DNA of 64,000 nucleotides from Candidatus Endolissoclinum faulkneri L2 (GTDB taxonomy: Bacteria; Pseudomonadota; Alphaproteobacteria; Thalassobaculales; Thalassobaculaceae), in assembly GCF_000319385.1 (NCBI RefSeq), contig NC_019566.1, positions 163,014 through 227,013 on the forward strand, written 5' to 3'. Under the pieces are notes generated by a model that was not told the origin of the DNA, ran no database searches, and was given only the letters and a program-made list of their open reading frames with translations. Both the position numbers and the translations under genes were made by a program. Positions 1-9,824 of this stretch are shown here, one piece after another. How positions within the stretch are numbered: position 1 is the first letter of the stretch; the number at the start of each line of letters is the position of its first letter.

Positions 1-397
1 AGCTTCTGCGATAAATTGGCTACAAAGCAATAATCCAAATTTTCGATTTTGTTGGATTGCTGGCTTCTCATTTGGAGCTTGGATTGGAATGCAACTATTG
101 ATGCGACATCCGGAAATTAACGGTTTTGTTATTATTTCCCCCCCTGTCAGTTTGTTTGACTTTAACTTCCTTGCTTCGTGTCCAGTATCTGGATTGGTAA
201 TCAACGGAGACAAAGACCACATAGTCTCCGTTGATTTGGTGAAGAAGTTGGTCGATAAGCTTTCGGCGCAAAAAGACATCAGGATTACTCATAAAGTTAT
301 AAAAGATGCTAATCATCTTTTTGACCAGCAGATAATTAATCTTAGTCAGGCCGTTGGTGCTTATCTTGATATGAATGTTACAGGAATATCTACATAA
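1..397 (+). CDS. Alpha/beta hydrolase, COG2945-like (3' part only)
   Basis: This is the C-terminal part of a gene that begins left of the window; the frame is open from base 2 to the TAA at 395-397. The visible 131 residues include the nucleophile elbow G-F-S-F-G, then an acidic residue in GDKDH and a histidine in DANHLF. Those are the expected order and positions of a Ser-Asp-His triad. The closest family I recognise is the small alpha/beta hydrolases of COG2945, common in alphaproteobacteria and of unknown substrate. The internal ATG at 89 falls inside the domain after the nucleophile, so it is not the start. No neighbour indicates a pathway. Confidence 0.75.
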   Translation, partial: ASAINWLQSNNPNFRFCWIAGFSFGAWIGMQLLMRHPEINGFVIISPPVSLFDFNFLASCPVSGLVINGDKDHIVSVDLVKKLVDKLSAQKDIRITHKVIKDANHLFDQQIINLSQAVGAYLDMNVTGIST

Positions 398-1128
398 GAT
401 TATTTAACTATCGTTTGTTGATTGTTGATTTAAATATCCTTTCACTTTACACAACCAAAGCGATATTAAACGCACAGAAAGCTATCTAAGTTAAAGCACG
501 AGCAAATAGATAGTTCTAGATGCTTCGTACTTTAACTTTAAAATGTTTGCTAACTAAACTGATTATGAAGTTTTCCGATAAAAAATTTTTTTATTTACTA
601 CTTTGAGCAATAATTATAAAGACGCTTCTAAAAATGATTTTTTGTTATATCTCGGCAGAATATATTACCTTAATTTTTATACAATAGCTAATATAATCTT
701 ACCTAATTATTTTTTAGAAGATTAATTGAGATGTTTAAATAACTAGTTTGCTTTAGCCAAGCATTGTAGTGCAGCTAATTACATCGATCTTATTTTGCTA
801 TTAGTCCTTTATAATTTGCTTGGCTCAAGCTAGGTAATTCTTAAGATTTCATCGAAATTTTTAACCATAAAAGCATTACAGTCTGTGTAATTATCAGTAT
901 AAATTAATATATCAAACTATAGGCTATCATTTAAATTACATTTATCATCTGAACTGTTTCCATAGCAAAATAATTAATTAAAAATATATTATTGAATAAT
1001 TAATCAGCTATTGTAATACAGATAAGTAAATTTCTATTTAGATAGATTAACTATTTTACCCTTCTTCTTAAACTGACCGCACTCCATAATGTTAGATTAA
1101 GTTTTAAAAAAAACTATTTGATTACATT

Positions 1129-1166
1129 ATTCTAATTTGATTAGAATGATTAGCACACATTATAGT
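1129..1166 (+). promoter_or_regulatory. Candidate tyrS promoter with overlapping inverted repeat
   Basis: TTGATT (1137-1142) and TATAGT (1161-1166) are 18 bases apart and point toward tyrS. A perfect 8-bp inverted repeat, ATTCTAAT/ATTAGAAT (1129-1136 and 1140-1147, 3-base centre), overlaps the -35 element. It could be an operator or chance in AT-rich DNA. If used, transcription would start near 1173 and leave a leader of roughly 100 bases before tyrS. Confidence 0.3.
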
Positions 1167-1204
1167 GTATAAATTGGTTTTAATGGAAATAAATTGCCAC
1201 TAAT

Positions 1205-1243
1205 CTATGCTAGCTATTACTAGCATAGTGCAGCGATTTTTTT
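1205..1243 (+). terminator. Hairpin plus T-run in tyrS leader
   Basis: CTATGCTAG (1205-1213) and CTAGCATAG (1220-1228) form a perfect 9-bp stem with a 6-base loop. A run of seven T lies eight bases downstream (1237-1243), and the tyrS start follows at 1271. The stem-to-T-run distance is longer than in a classical intrinsic terminator. It could end transcription from upstream, act as an attenuator, or be a protein-binding site. Confidence 0.35.
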
Positions 1244-1270
1244 CCTAAAAAACTAATGTAAAATGAGGAT

Positions 1271-2530
1271 TTGGCTGTGCTTATACCTAAATCAGATTAT
1301 TTAAATGTGCTTATGGAACGTGGATTGCTTTACCAGTGCACTAATCTGGAAGCGCTTGATCAAAAGCTAACAAACAATAAAATTACAGCCTATATTGGTT
1401 TTGACTGCACATCCAATAGCTTGCATATTGGTTCACTGCTACAAATTATAATGCTACGTTGGCTGCGAAAAACTGGTAATGAGCCAATTGTATTGATTGG
1501 AGGGGGTACTTCAAAAATAGGCGATCCATCTTTTAAGCTTGATGCACGCAAGTTGCTGAGTGAAAAAGAAGTATACAACAATAAATCCAATATAAAGAAT
1601 ATACTTGATAAGTGTTTAAGCTTAGGGGAAGTATCTCATGATGTTCTGATGGTTGATAATATAGAATGGCTTAATAAGTTGGAATATATTAAGTTTTTAC
1701 GCGACTATGGAGCTCATATATCTGTGAATCAAATGCTCGGATTTGAGTCAGTTAAGCTTCGTCTAGATCGTGAATATTCGCTAAGTTTTCTTGAGTTTAG
1801 CTACAGTATCTTACAAGCTTACGATTTCTTAGAACTACATAGACGTTATGATTGTGTGTTACAAATGGGAGGATCTGATCAGTGGGCTAATATTGTACAT
1901 GGTGTTAGGTTGATTCGTCGGGTTGATAATAATAAGGTTTACGGACTGACCTCACCTCTCATTAGCAGTTCTTCTGGGGTGAAAATGGGAAAGACTACAA
2001 AAGGTGCTGTTTGGTTAAACGAGGATCGGCTCAGTGTGTATAATTTTTGGCAGTATTGGCGTAATACAAAAGATATTGATGTTATCCGTTTTTTAAAGCT
2101 TTTTACCGAAATACCACTCGATGAAGTATCAAGATTAGCGGTTTTGGGTGGGACAGAGATTAATGAAGCTAAAAAAATATTGGCTAATGAGGTAACTCAA
2201 CTGTGTCATGGTAAGGCAGCTGCTAGCGCGGCTGCTGAAATCTCTCAACGTACTTTTGATTTTGGAGGTATTAGTGAAGGACTACCGAAGGTGGATATTG
2301 ACCGTAGGAAGGTAGAAGCAGGCTTATCTGCAGTTAATGCTATAGTTTACGTTGGACTGGCTAGTTCCAAGAGTGCGGCTCGTCGGTTAATTCGTGATGG
2401 TGGCGTTCGTGTGAATAACTCAACGATTTTAAACGAATCAGTCGTCATAGCAGGTAAAGAAATTAATGATGCGGGCTTTGTTAAAATATCTATAGGCAAG
2501 AAGCGCCACGCGCTCTTACGGGTTATATAA
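1271..2530 (+). CDS. tyrS: Tyrosyl-tRNA synthetase
   Basis: Class I aminoacyl-tRNA synthetase that charges tRNA-Tyr in the cytoplasm. The 419-residue product has HIGS (residues 52-55) as its HIGH motif, the tyrosine-binding YSILQAYD (178-185), GGSDQW (200-205) and KMGKT (238-242) as the KMSKS loop. A C-terminal S4-like RNA-binding domain lies around residues 350-395. Length is normal for the family. The start is TTG at 1271, preceded by GAGGA at 1265-1269; a GTG two codons later is an alternative. It converges on the AsmA-like gene, with only 34 bases between stops. Confidence 0.97.
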   Translation: MAVLIPKSDYLNVLMERGLLYQCTNLEALDQKLTNNKITAYIGFDCTSNSLHIGSLLQIIMLRWLRKTGNEPIVLIGGGTSKIGDPSFKLDARKLLSEKEVYNNKSNIKNILDKCLSLGEVSHDVLMVDNIEWLNKLEYIKFLRDYGAHISVNQMLGFESVKLRLDREYSLSFLEFSYSILQAYDFLELHRRYDCVLQMGGSDQWANIVHGVRLIRRVDNNKVYGLTSPLISSSSGVKMGKTTKGAVWLNEDRLSVYNFWQYWRNTKDIDVIRFLKLFTEIPLDEVSRLAVLGGTEINEAKKILANEVTQLCHGKAAASAAAEISQRTFDFGGISEGLPKVDIDRRKVEAGLSAVNAIVYVGLASSKSAARRLIRDGGVRVNNSTILNESVVIAGKEINDAGFVKISIGKKRHALLRVI

Positions 2531-2564
2531 TCAAAAAATATAGCATATCTACTTAGTTTTTAGT

Positions 2565-5500
2565 TTAGCTTTCTAGCAGAAGTAACTGAAGGAATTCAAT
2601 AAGCTGATTTTTTGAGATTCTTAGCATATTAAGTAAAAATTTTGAAGTTAGCGCAATAGAAGTATTAATCTTTATTTTTGGCTTTTCCAGGTTGCCTTTC
2701 AGAGCAATTTTTATTTGTAGCATACTATTGACTACTGACAGTAAGCTGCCGACTATTGGTATTTCTTTAGTCATTTTTGCTATTGGATAGCATGGAGCTA
2801 TCAGGCATACTATATCTACAATTTTGCTTGGCCACAAAATTGTTCCATTAATCTCGATCCTTAAGCCAGATCCATAAGCACTGGCATTCTTGATTTTAAT
2901 CTTGTTTAAAGTAAGCAATATATGTGCTGTGGTTTCAGCAAAACGTATACCATTTCCGGATAGTGCATCAAGCAGGCCACTGAAGGATATTAACGATAAA
3001 AGGTGGGCAAAGAATGGTGGGTCAACAATATAAAAATTATCAATCCGCATAATCAGATCCATTTTATTATTATTTAGCCCTTGCGTAATAAGTATACCAT
3101 TAATTCTTAATCGGCCGCCTTTAATTGATTTAGTAATGCCTATTGCATTCAAAAATCTACCTACATTATTAGTTTCTGCTGTCAACAATTGGCTGCCCTG
3201 TTCCTTTTGTATTAGCAGGCGCATTGGATTACCATTCACCTGTCCGATCAAGCTAAAATTATCTACATTAACGCCATTATGCTTTATTGTCAGTATTCCT
3301 GGCATTAATCTAATGTCTCTAATTAAATAAATCCTCTCGGCAGCAAACTTTGCTTCTACTTTTTGTCCATTAAAGTCCAACATATTATGTTGGCTATGTT
3401 GTTTCATTGTGAGGATTGGTACTAAGTCAATGCTCGGACCTTTGAGAAAAATTAGCAAACTACCATTTGCTTGGCGTTTTACAGTACCTGTCGCTTTTGT
3501 GCGACCTAAGCAAAATGCTGATAATACGGCGTTTATTTCACCATTGATATGAAACGCAACCTTGCCAGCAGCGTACAGACTATTTGCACGAAACTCAAAT
3601 CTAGGAATAGTTAATATATTATTTTTATTGTGTGTGATATATACTTGAAAGCTGCCTTTGGCATCAATTGGCTTTGACCAACCTAGCTCAGAAGCAACAA
3701 TGGAAGTTGACTGTAAATCACCTTTAATTGTTGCTGTTACATTGCCTGATAAATCCTTTAATACTAAGGCATTAAGAGATATAGGGCCATTTGCATAAGC
3801 ACTCAGATCTAGACCAAATGTGGTAAAATTGGATACATCAGCAATAGCACTGACATAAGAACGAGATCGAAATGGGCGATTTGATTGAAACAGCTCATCA
3901 TGTTTCAGAATTACTGGGATTTTACCAATTTTTGCCTTTCCTTTAATGCACATACCAAATCTATTGAGTTTTAATTCTAAATCGCCGTTTGTCAAAGGTG
4001 TGTCGTGTAGAATATTTGGGATCACAACTTTCTTTAAGTTAGCAGATACACTAAATCCGATATCATTTATATTGAAATTATTTATCAAAGGAACATCTAG
4101 CTTAACCTTAGCACCAAAAATACCTTCAATTTTTTGTGTATCTTTAGCAATTTTATTTGGGTAAGCTAACGCAATCACTTTTAAAGCTTCTCGAGTATTT
4201 CCCCGGATGTTTAGATTAACATGAGCATATTCTTTCTTGTTTTGATCTAAATTAACTAAAGCAATATTAAGGGACTCGATTGATAAGTCTCCCAAATGCC
4301 CGCTTTGAATAGTAGTTGTTATGCTTCTGTTATCGAATCTTACTAAACCTTTTGTTTTAGTGATGGGTGGTAATGGACGAAAATAGTAAGCATCTATGCC
4401 TTGGAATTTTATTGTGCCATAGATGATGTTGAGCGGATGCAAAATAGGCTTAGTGCTGTCAATTCGTCCTTTAGCTAATAGAGTAGCATTTGTGATTTGA
4501 CCATTAACTAGGTTGTTAGTAATCCATTTACGGGATTTGTCAGATAGTTGAAATGGCCAAAAATCTTTAATCAAGTTAACAGCAAAATTAGATATTGCTG
4601 TATCTATAATTATTGCATAGCCAGCAGGATCACGAATTGCGTGTGTTTTGATTGTCAGTAATGCCTTTTTAAGCTCTAGAGAAAGATAAACATAGATTTG
4701 TTTTGCATTTGGCGTGATTTTTAAACTGAGATTACCTCGAGAAACAGCTAGTGGAACAGGATTTATTTTAGAAATATTTATCCTGCCTTCGCCAAAGTTG
4801 AGCTTGGCATGGATCACTGGTGTTTTGCTATCTAATGTAGAATTAGCCGTTACTGTGCCAGAAATTGCTAGAACTATCCAGGATATTTCTCTTGGATGAG
4901 GGTGAGATGCCGTTAAGTTTACTGCTGATACTGTTGCGAACTGCATTTGAGCGCTGACACAGTTATTTTTAGGTTGATATTTTCCAGACAATAAAATTGG
5001 AGTAGTCGTCGAATTAAACCATTTAGCATAACCTTTTATGTGAAAGTACGTATGAGTAGAAAATAGTTTAATATTAACAGATATTTTAGCCAGCATATCG
5101 GTTTGTATAAGTGCGTTATTTAGTAAACGAATGCGAGCGTCGCTAAACCTAGCCTCTCTTAGAAAATAAAGCATTCCTTTACTTGATCGTTCTCCTAGTA
5201 TCAACTTAAGCATACTATTTAGATTCAATGAGGTAATAGATTTACAACTACGAATGGTGTTATTCGTTAGCATAACATTTCCATTAGTTTTTTTTACTAT
5301 ATCAATAGTTGGGTTAATTATGCTAATATATCTTGGCCCTATCTTTCCTGCCAATAATGATTCGTAACTAAGTTGAAGTGAAATACTTTCGATTAGTGCG
5401 CTTACTAAATGATTACATCCTATAATTTTTATATCTTTGACAATTAAATCGATATTTCTGTCCTTAATATTAATCCGGAGACTAGCTTTGCCGATCTGCG

Positions 5501-5699
5501 TTGTAATTCCACAATACGTATGGTTTAGCGCATTTTCCAAATAGCTTTTCGCCCAATTAATCTCAATTTCTCGATGAGAGAAGAAGCAAGCAAATGCATA
5601 AATCCCAATTGCTAATGAAATAAATAGATTAATAAATAATTCTATAATAAAAATCATTGATTTGTTAAACAACAATCTATAGCTTTTCTTATAAATCAC
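2565..5699 (-). CDS. Large AsmA/YhdP-like envelope protein (DUF3971 type)
   Basis: A 1044-residue protein with one N-terminal membrane segment (about residues 13-41), followed by a long beta-rich region expected to lie in the periplasm. The C-terminal part (about residues 915-1000), with its 'PCYPIAKM...IPIVGSLLS' pattern, matches the end of the DUF3971/AsmA-like family. Relatives such as YhdP, TamB and YdbH form hydrophobic grooves that carry phospholipids toward the outer membrane; I infer a similar role. The family commonly sits near tyrS in alphaproteobacteria, so the order is ancestral. The start is ATG at 5699, and the frame is intact despite the size and the surrounding erosion. Confidence 0.8.
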   Translation of the reverse strand: MIYKKSYRLLFNKSMIFIIELFINLFISLAIGIYAFACFFSHREIEINWAKSYLENALNHTYCGITTQIGKASLRINIKDRNIDLIVKDIKIIGCNHLVSALIESISLQLSYESLLAGKIGPRYISIINPTIDIVKKTNGNVMLTNNTIRSCKSITSLNLNSMLKLILGERSSKGMLYFLREARFSDARIRLLNNALIQTDMLAKISVNIKLFSTHTYFHIKGYAKWFNSTTTPILLSGKYQPKNNCVSAQMQFATVSAVNLTASHPHPREISWIVLAISGTVTANSTLDSKTPVIHAKLNFGEGRINISKINPVPLAVSRGNLSLKITPNAKQIYVYLSLELKKALLTIKTHAIRDPAGYAIIIDTAISNFAVNLIKDFWPFQLSDKSRKWITNNLVNGQITNATLLAKGRIDSTKPILHPLNIIYGTIKFQGIDAYYFRPLPPITKTKGLVRFDNRSITTTIQSGHLGDLSIESLNIALVNLDQNKKEYAHVNLNIRGNTREALKVIALAYPNKIAKDTQKIEGIFGAKVKLDVPLINNFNINDIGFSVSANLKKVVIPNILHDTPLTNGDLELKLNRFGMCIKGKAKIGKIPVILKHDELFQSNRPFRSRSYVSAIADVSNFTTFGLDLSAYANGPISLNALVLKDLSGNVTATIKGDLQSTSIVASELGWSKPIDAKGSFQVYITHNKNNILTIPRFEFRANSLYAAGKVAFHINGEINAVLSAFCLGRTKATGTVKRQANGSLLIFLKGPSIDLVPILTMKQHSQHNMLDFNGQKVEAKFAAERIYLIRDIRLMPGILTIKHNGVNVDNFSLIGQVNGNPMRLLIQKEQGSQLLTAETNNVGRFLNAIGITKSIKGGRLRINGILITQGLNNNKMDLIMRIDNFYIVDPPFFAHLLSLISFSGLLDALSGNGIRFAETTAHILLTLNKIKIKNASAYGSGLRIEINGTILWPSKIVDIVCLIAPCYPIAKMTKEIPIVGSLLSVVNSMLQIKIALKGNLEKPKIKINTSIALTSKFLLNMLRISKNQLIEFLQLLLLES

Positions 5700-5947
5700 T
5701 ATTTATATTAGTTTAATTAGTAATTTATATGTTAGCTATATAGAGCTATGGTAGCTACAAGCTATTTATGTTATCATAATCAAGGAATTTTAGGGTGACA
5801 TGGCATTCAGAGGATAAAATCTTATTATTCGCTTTGCTTAAATGATTGAGTTAAAAATTATTAGGTTTTTACCTTTTTTAGTGCAAGGATGCCATTTTTA
5901 GTTTATTGAGCAGTGAATTGTAATTCATACAATATGGGTACAAACAT

Positions 5948-5971
5948 AATTTTATAGTTAACTATAAAATT
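5948..5971. repeat. 24-bp perfect AT-rich palindrome
   Basis: AATTTTATAGTT followed directly by AACTATAAAATT is self-complementary over all 24 bases with no spacer. It lies 250 bases upstream of the AsmA-like gene start and could be an operator or a cruciform-prone site. With almost no G or C, chance is also possible. Confidence 0.6.
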
Positions 5972-6206
5972 GATAATACCGTATTACTGCACAATGATAG
6001 AAAAATTATAACCAATAAGAATAAATGATAATCTGCATTATATAGCAAATCTACATTATGTTAGTAGTTATAATATACAATGAATTAGCGTTAAATTTAT
6101 ATTATCTAATTAGATTTTTGGTATAATATTCACTATAATCAACTAACAGATGGTTAAAAATTATTGTGTTAATAAACAATAATATTGTTTGTAGTTTATT
6201 TAAAGT

Positions 6207-6231
6207 AAACATAATGCATTGCATTATGTTT
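6207..6231. repeat. 11-bp inverted repeat, 3-base loop
   Basis: AAACATAATGC (6207-6217) pairs perfectly with GCATTATGTTT (6221-6231) around ATT. It lies in the gene desert upstream of the AsmA-like gene and has no adjacent gene end to terminate. Confidence 0.6.
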
Positions 6232-6856
6232 TGATAAACATTAGAGAAAATCGGTTTAACAAATAAGTTTGATAAAGGTTAGCGAAATATTATTAGCTAA
6301 TTTATTTTATGTTGATCCCATTATCATTAACAAGTCACTAAATTTTAATATTTTTTATTTAAACCATCAATTTATGTAAAATAATAAATTTATTTTTTAT
6401 AATAAAACTAAGATCTTCATATAGAATATTATAATATTCTGTTGCTTGACTGTATTTTTTACGAGATTAGATTTTTAATCTATTTGGGTATTTTGTAGTC
6501 AATTAGTTAAAATTATTAACATTGATTATGATATTACTGAAAAAATTTTTGAATGCTATTATATCTTCTTTATTCTCTTACTTATGATCATACGCTTATT
6601 GTATTTACTAGAGAAGTTAATTAGAGTTATATTTAGCTATTAGATTGGTGATTGCATTTTACATATTTCTATCTAGAATCAAAATGTAAATTAGGACTTG
6701 TTCAAAAGAGCTTCTAGATTTGCAAAATATAGTAAATGACCTCACTTCTAGCAAAACTTAATAACTAAAGTTTAGTGGGTAACATGTAAATGATTCTTGG
6801 ACATCAAATTAATTGCTTGGTTATTTAAGTTTTGATTCCTTTACGCTATTTTTAAC

Positions 6857-6896
6857 GTAAATAGTAAGAATAATGTAAATTATTCTTACTATTTAC
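6857..6896. repeat. 18-bp perfect hairpin
   Basis: GTAAATAGTAAGAATAAT (6857-6874) pairs perfectly with 6879-6896 around a 4-base GTAA loop. No gene end lies within 1 kb on either strand. A T-tract suited to intrinsic termination is absent, so the role is unknown. Confidence 0.7.
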
Positions 6897-7518
6897 TGTC
6901 TTAGGCATAAGCAATTCCTTTAAGGTATTTTAAATATAATTTCGCTCTGTTTGGCATACTTATGGTTTAGTATTTAAAATAATTTTTGTGTTTAATTGCA
7001 GTAGTATATAAGCTATCATACTATAGTAGTACTCTATAAAATATATAAGTGCTTCAATTAAACAAACTAAAGAGTGTAGAAGTTTATACACTTAGAATAA
7101 ATAATCTAGAATAAAGATAATTACTAGTGCACCATGTGAATGATAGGATCAAAGCATTAAAAAAAGATTATTTTATTTACATCATTTGTTGTATAATTAT
7201 TAATGATTTTCTTAATATGTTAAGTATTATTATCTTAATATGATCTACTAAAAATTAAAGCGATGATTATTTATGGTGATAAATTAATAATAATTAGATC
7301 AATAATAAACTTATAATAAGTATCTATTCACGATAGGTATGCATTATATAACATAGGATTATTATATATATCCTCTATATCATTTTGCATTAATTTACCA
7401 GAATATATTTGTGTATGTAATATGATTGATTAATCAAGTAATTTTTAATATTATTAAGAATAATAATAATTATAAATTTAATGATTATTAGAGTGAGAAG
7501 ATTAATCAAATTCGTGCT

Positions 7519-7565
7519 AATCACCCTGACAAGAATTATCTGTGATAATTCTTGTCAGGGTGATT
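7519..7565. repeat. 22-bp perfect hairpin with GC-rich base
   Basis: The arms 7519-7540 and 7544-7565 are exact reverse complements over 22 bases around a 3-base TGT loop. The stem includes CACCCTGACAAG, clearly more GC-rich than its surroundings. It is the strongest inverted repeat I found in the gene-free DNA. It could be a terminator of a lost gene, a structured RNA, or a selfish or regulatory palindrome. No long T-run follows on either strand. Confidence 0.75.
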
Positions 7566-8419
7566 TCCTTTGATGTTTATAATTTACCATTACCCTTACA
7601 ATCAAGGCTACGGAGTGATCTTTTAAACAGACTAATATTTTTAAACTATGACACAATACTATCTTAATAAAAAAATTTATAAAAGTCTAGTATAGACAAT
7701 GTATTAATTTCTCGTAATAATCTTCATATCTTCGAAAATTGATAATTTTAGAATAGAATTAATATATAAGAAGATTACGTTTTGTCCTATTTTATCTGAA
7801 GTATTACTCTAGATTGATTAGACCATCATTAAATTAAAGTTTAGTGTCATTTTATCTGTAATTAGTTTAGATATTTTAGCAGTAACGCAATACAATGGAT
7901 TATCTAAAATTAGATATTGGCCAGCTAAATAATTAGCATTCAATATTGATGCAAATTATAGGTAATTAATTTGCCTTTTCTTTTTTTCTCGAAAAGTGTT
8001 TTATCAAAAAAAAATAATCTTTATAGTTATTTGACTAAGTAATATAATAGGATATATAAAATAAAATTATTACAATTATCAATTATTCTAAATCATAATT
8101 TATAGTTTAAAACAAAGGCAATTATCCTAAGGTATAATAAATTTTACTATAATATAAAAATTTATATCAGTTAACTTAACTTTATTTACTATTTTATGCT
8201 ATAAGTATTTATAGTAAATTTCATCTATGACTAGAATCAATTACTATACATTTGATATTATCAATATAGCCTGACAATAATTGAGCTTTATAGTAAAAAT
8301 GCATAAGCTTTTGTTTTATTATGCATCCAATTAGTTATATCTTTTATAGCGATATCTTAAAGATATAAAATAGTAAAAACTAAGTTAAGACTTACACTCT
8401 AAATGTTGCATCATAAAAC

Positions 8420-8447
8420 TTGACAAATCTATCGCTTATCTTGTACT
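8420..8447 (+). promoter_or_regulatory. Candidate tRNA-Met promoter
   Basis: A consensus -35 TTGACA (8420-8425) is followed after 16 bases by a weak -10, TGTACT (8442-8447), just upstream of the tRNA at 8460. Start-site distance is plausible, but the -10 match is poor. Confidence 0.35.
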
Positions 8448-8459
8448 TGTGTGACTTTT

Positions 8460-8533
8460 GGCGGAGTAGCTCAGTTGGTCAGAGCAGCGGAATCATAATT
8501 CGCGTGGCGGGGGTTCAAATCCCTCCTCCGCTA
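8460..8533 (+). tRNA. tRNA-Met (CAT), elongator type
   Basis: A 74-base cloverleaf. The acceptor stem GGCGGAG/CTCCGCT (one G-T pair) ends in discriminator A. The D-arm contains AGCTCAGTTGGTCAGAGC. The anticodon stem GCGGA/TTCGC encloses the 7-base loop ATCATAA with anticodon CAT. The T-arm is GGGGG-TTCAAAT-CCCTC. The sequence matches alphaproteobacterial elongator tRNA-Met: G1 is paired to position 72, unlike the unpaired position 1 of initiator tRNA, and it differs from the usual tRNA-Ile(CAT). CCA is not encoded. Confidence 0.95.
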
Positions 8534-9824
8534 ATAGTCTTACAAATATAATAAAATTAAACTACAAGTATTGTTTAAAAATACGATACTGCTAAAGTAT
8601 TATACTTTGTACAGGTACTGCTATCGTAGTTGCAAATGATATAGAATAGTTATTTATTAAAATCTACTTGCATTTGCTTGTACTAATTTTTATGTTAACT
8701 GCTTGTATAATGAGCCAAATAGATAATCCCTTAATTGTAAGTAAAATTGGTATCTCTATAAAAAATTTTTAATGCTTTACTAGATGAAATAAAGGTTAAT
8801 TTGCTTCTTTCAGTTAGATTATAGTCAAATGCATATCTCATGCGTAAGGTTAGTATGATAGCAGATTAAGTCAATGCTTTTGCTATATTTATTTTGTAAA
8901 TAATCTAATTTTCTTGTCCATTTTTAGCTATTATTCCAGTATTATAGATAAAGGGTAGTAAATTCACTTCCCCGTACTACTGAAGATAAGATTAATTTGA
9001 TAATAATAAAAACTAGTATTGTTTAGTTACTGGTTGATATAAATTAAACATTTTTATTATAAGAATACATAAATTGCTGTTTATTATTTAAGGTTAAGAT
9101 CATTTATTAGATATTATACGCTATAAACCTTTCTTTGAGCATTATCGCAATAAGCTTAAATTACGATTTATGTATCTGCACTCTACAGCTGAAAATATTT
9201 TGTGTTTATCAAATAAAGGTACTAATTCTTTTTTAAACATCTTGCGAATTAGCTGTTTTCTAGTGTAATTAGTAAGATCTGACACTTCTTATAGAAGAAA
9301 AACTTATACCTAGTTTAGATGAAAACTGACTTAAATAAATCTAAGATTGATATATTAAAAAATCACTGAGATTTTTTTGTTAAAATTAGGATTTAATCTG
9401 CATTAATGCTCGATAGTTGTATATGCTGCATTTTTATCGGCTTATATTTTATAAACAATAAATAAAAAAATATATTAGCAAAAGATAATTGGCAGTGCTT
9501 TAATAATAGTTAAAATAATTTATAATCATAAAACTAATCTAAGTTGATGCATAAAATTTAACATAATGACTTTTCTTCAATAACACAACACTTAACATAA
9601 AATGTTGAAAATTGCCTAATCAACTTAGCGTTCAAGAATTTAAACTATTAAAATATTATTTAACAATGTATAATTAAAATAAGATAACTTGTATTATGAA
9701 AATATGCTATTTCTTTTTAAGCAATACGCTTGCAACTGTCTTTAAAAACATTTTTAATGACTATGCAGCACAAAGTGCTTTAAAAAAAAATCAATATTAT
9801 TTTTAGTATTTTACCTATTAATCA
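8534..9824. other. 1.3-kb gene-free spacer after tRNA-Met
   Basis: No plausible protein or RNA gene seen. The DNA is AT-rich with dense stops, and no terminator-like hairpin is obvious right after the tRNA. Confidence 0.6.

Larger units (their letters stand above)
398..1270. other. Gene-free AT-rich spacer before tyrS
   Basis: About 870 bases without a convincing reading frame on either strand. I see no tRNA and no family resemblance. The right end holds the tyrS promoter candidate and two inverted repeats, listed separately. The rest is AT-rich with scattered stops and looks like eroded DNA. Confidence 0.6.
5700..8459. other. 2.8-kb gene desert rich in perfect inverted repeats
   Basis: No reading frame here resembles a protein, and stops are dense in all frames. 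The DNA is visibly more AT-rich than the genes. It holds at least four perfect inverted repeats (5948-5971, 6207-6231, 6857-6896, 7519-7565), listed separately. No IS-like terminal repeats or target duplications are evident. Confidence 0.65.

Noticed and set aside
95..316. Minus-strand frame opposite the hydrolase gene
   Set aside because: Antisense shadow of a gene with a clear catalytic triad.
5700..9824. CRISPR array or tandem repeats in the desert
   Set aside because: The inverted repeats differ in sequence and spacing; there are no regular direct repeats with unique spacers and no cas genes.
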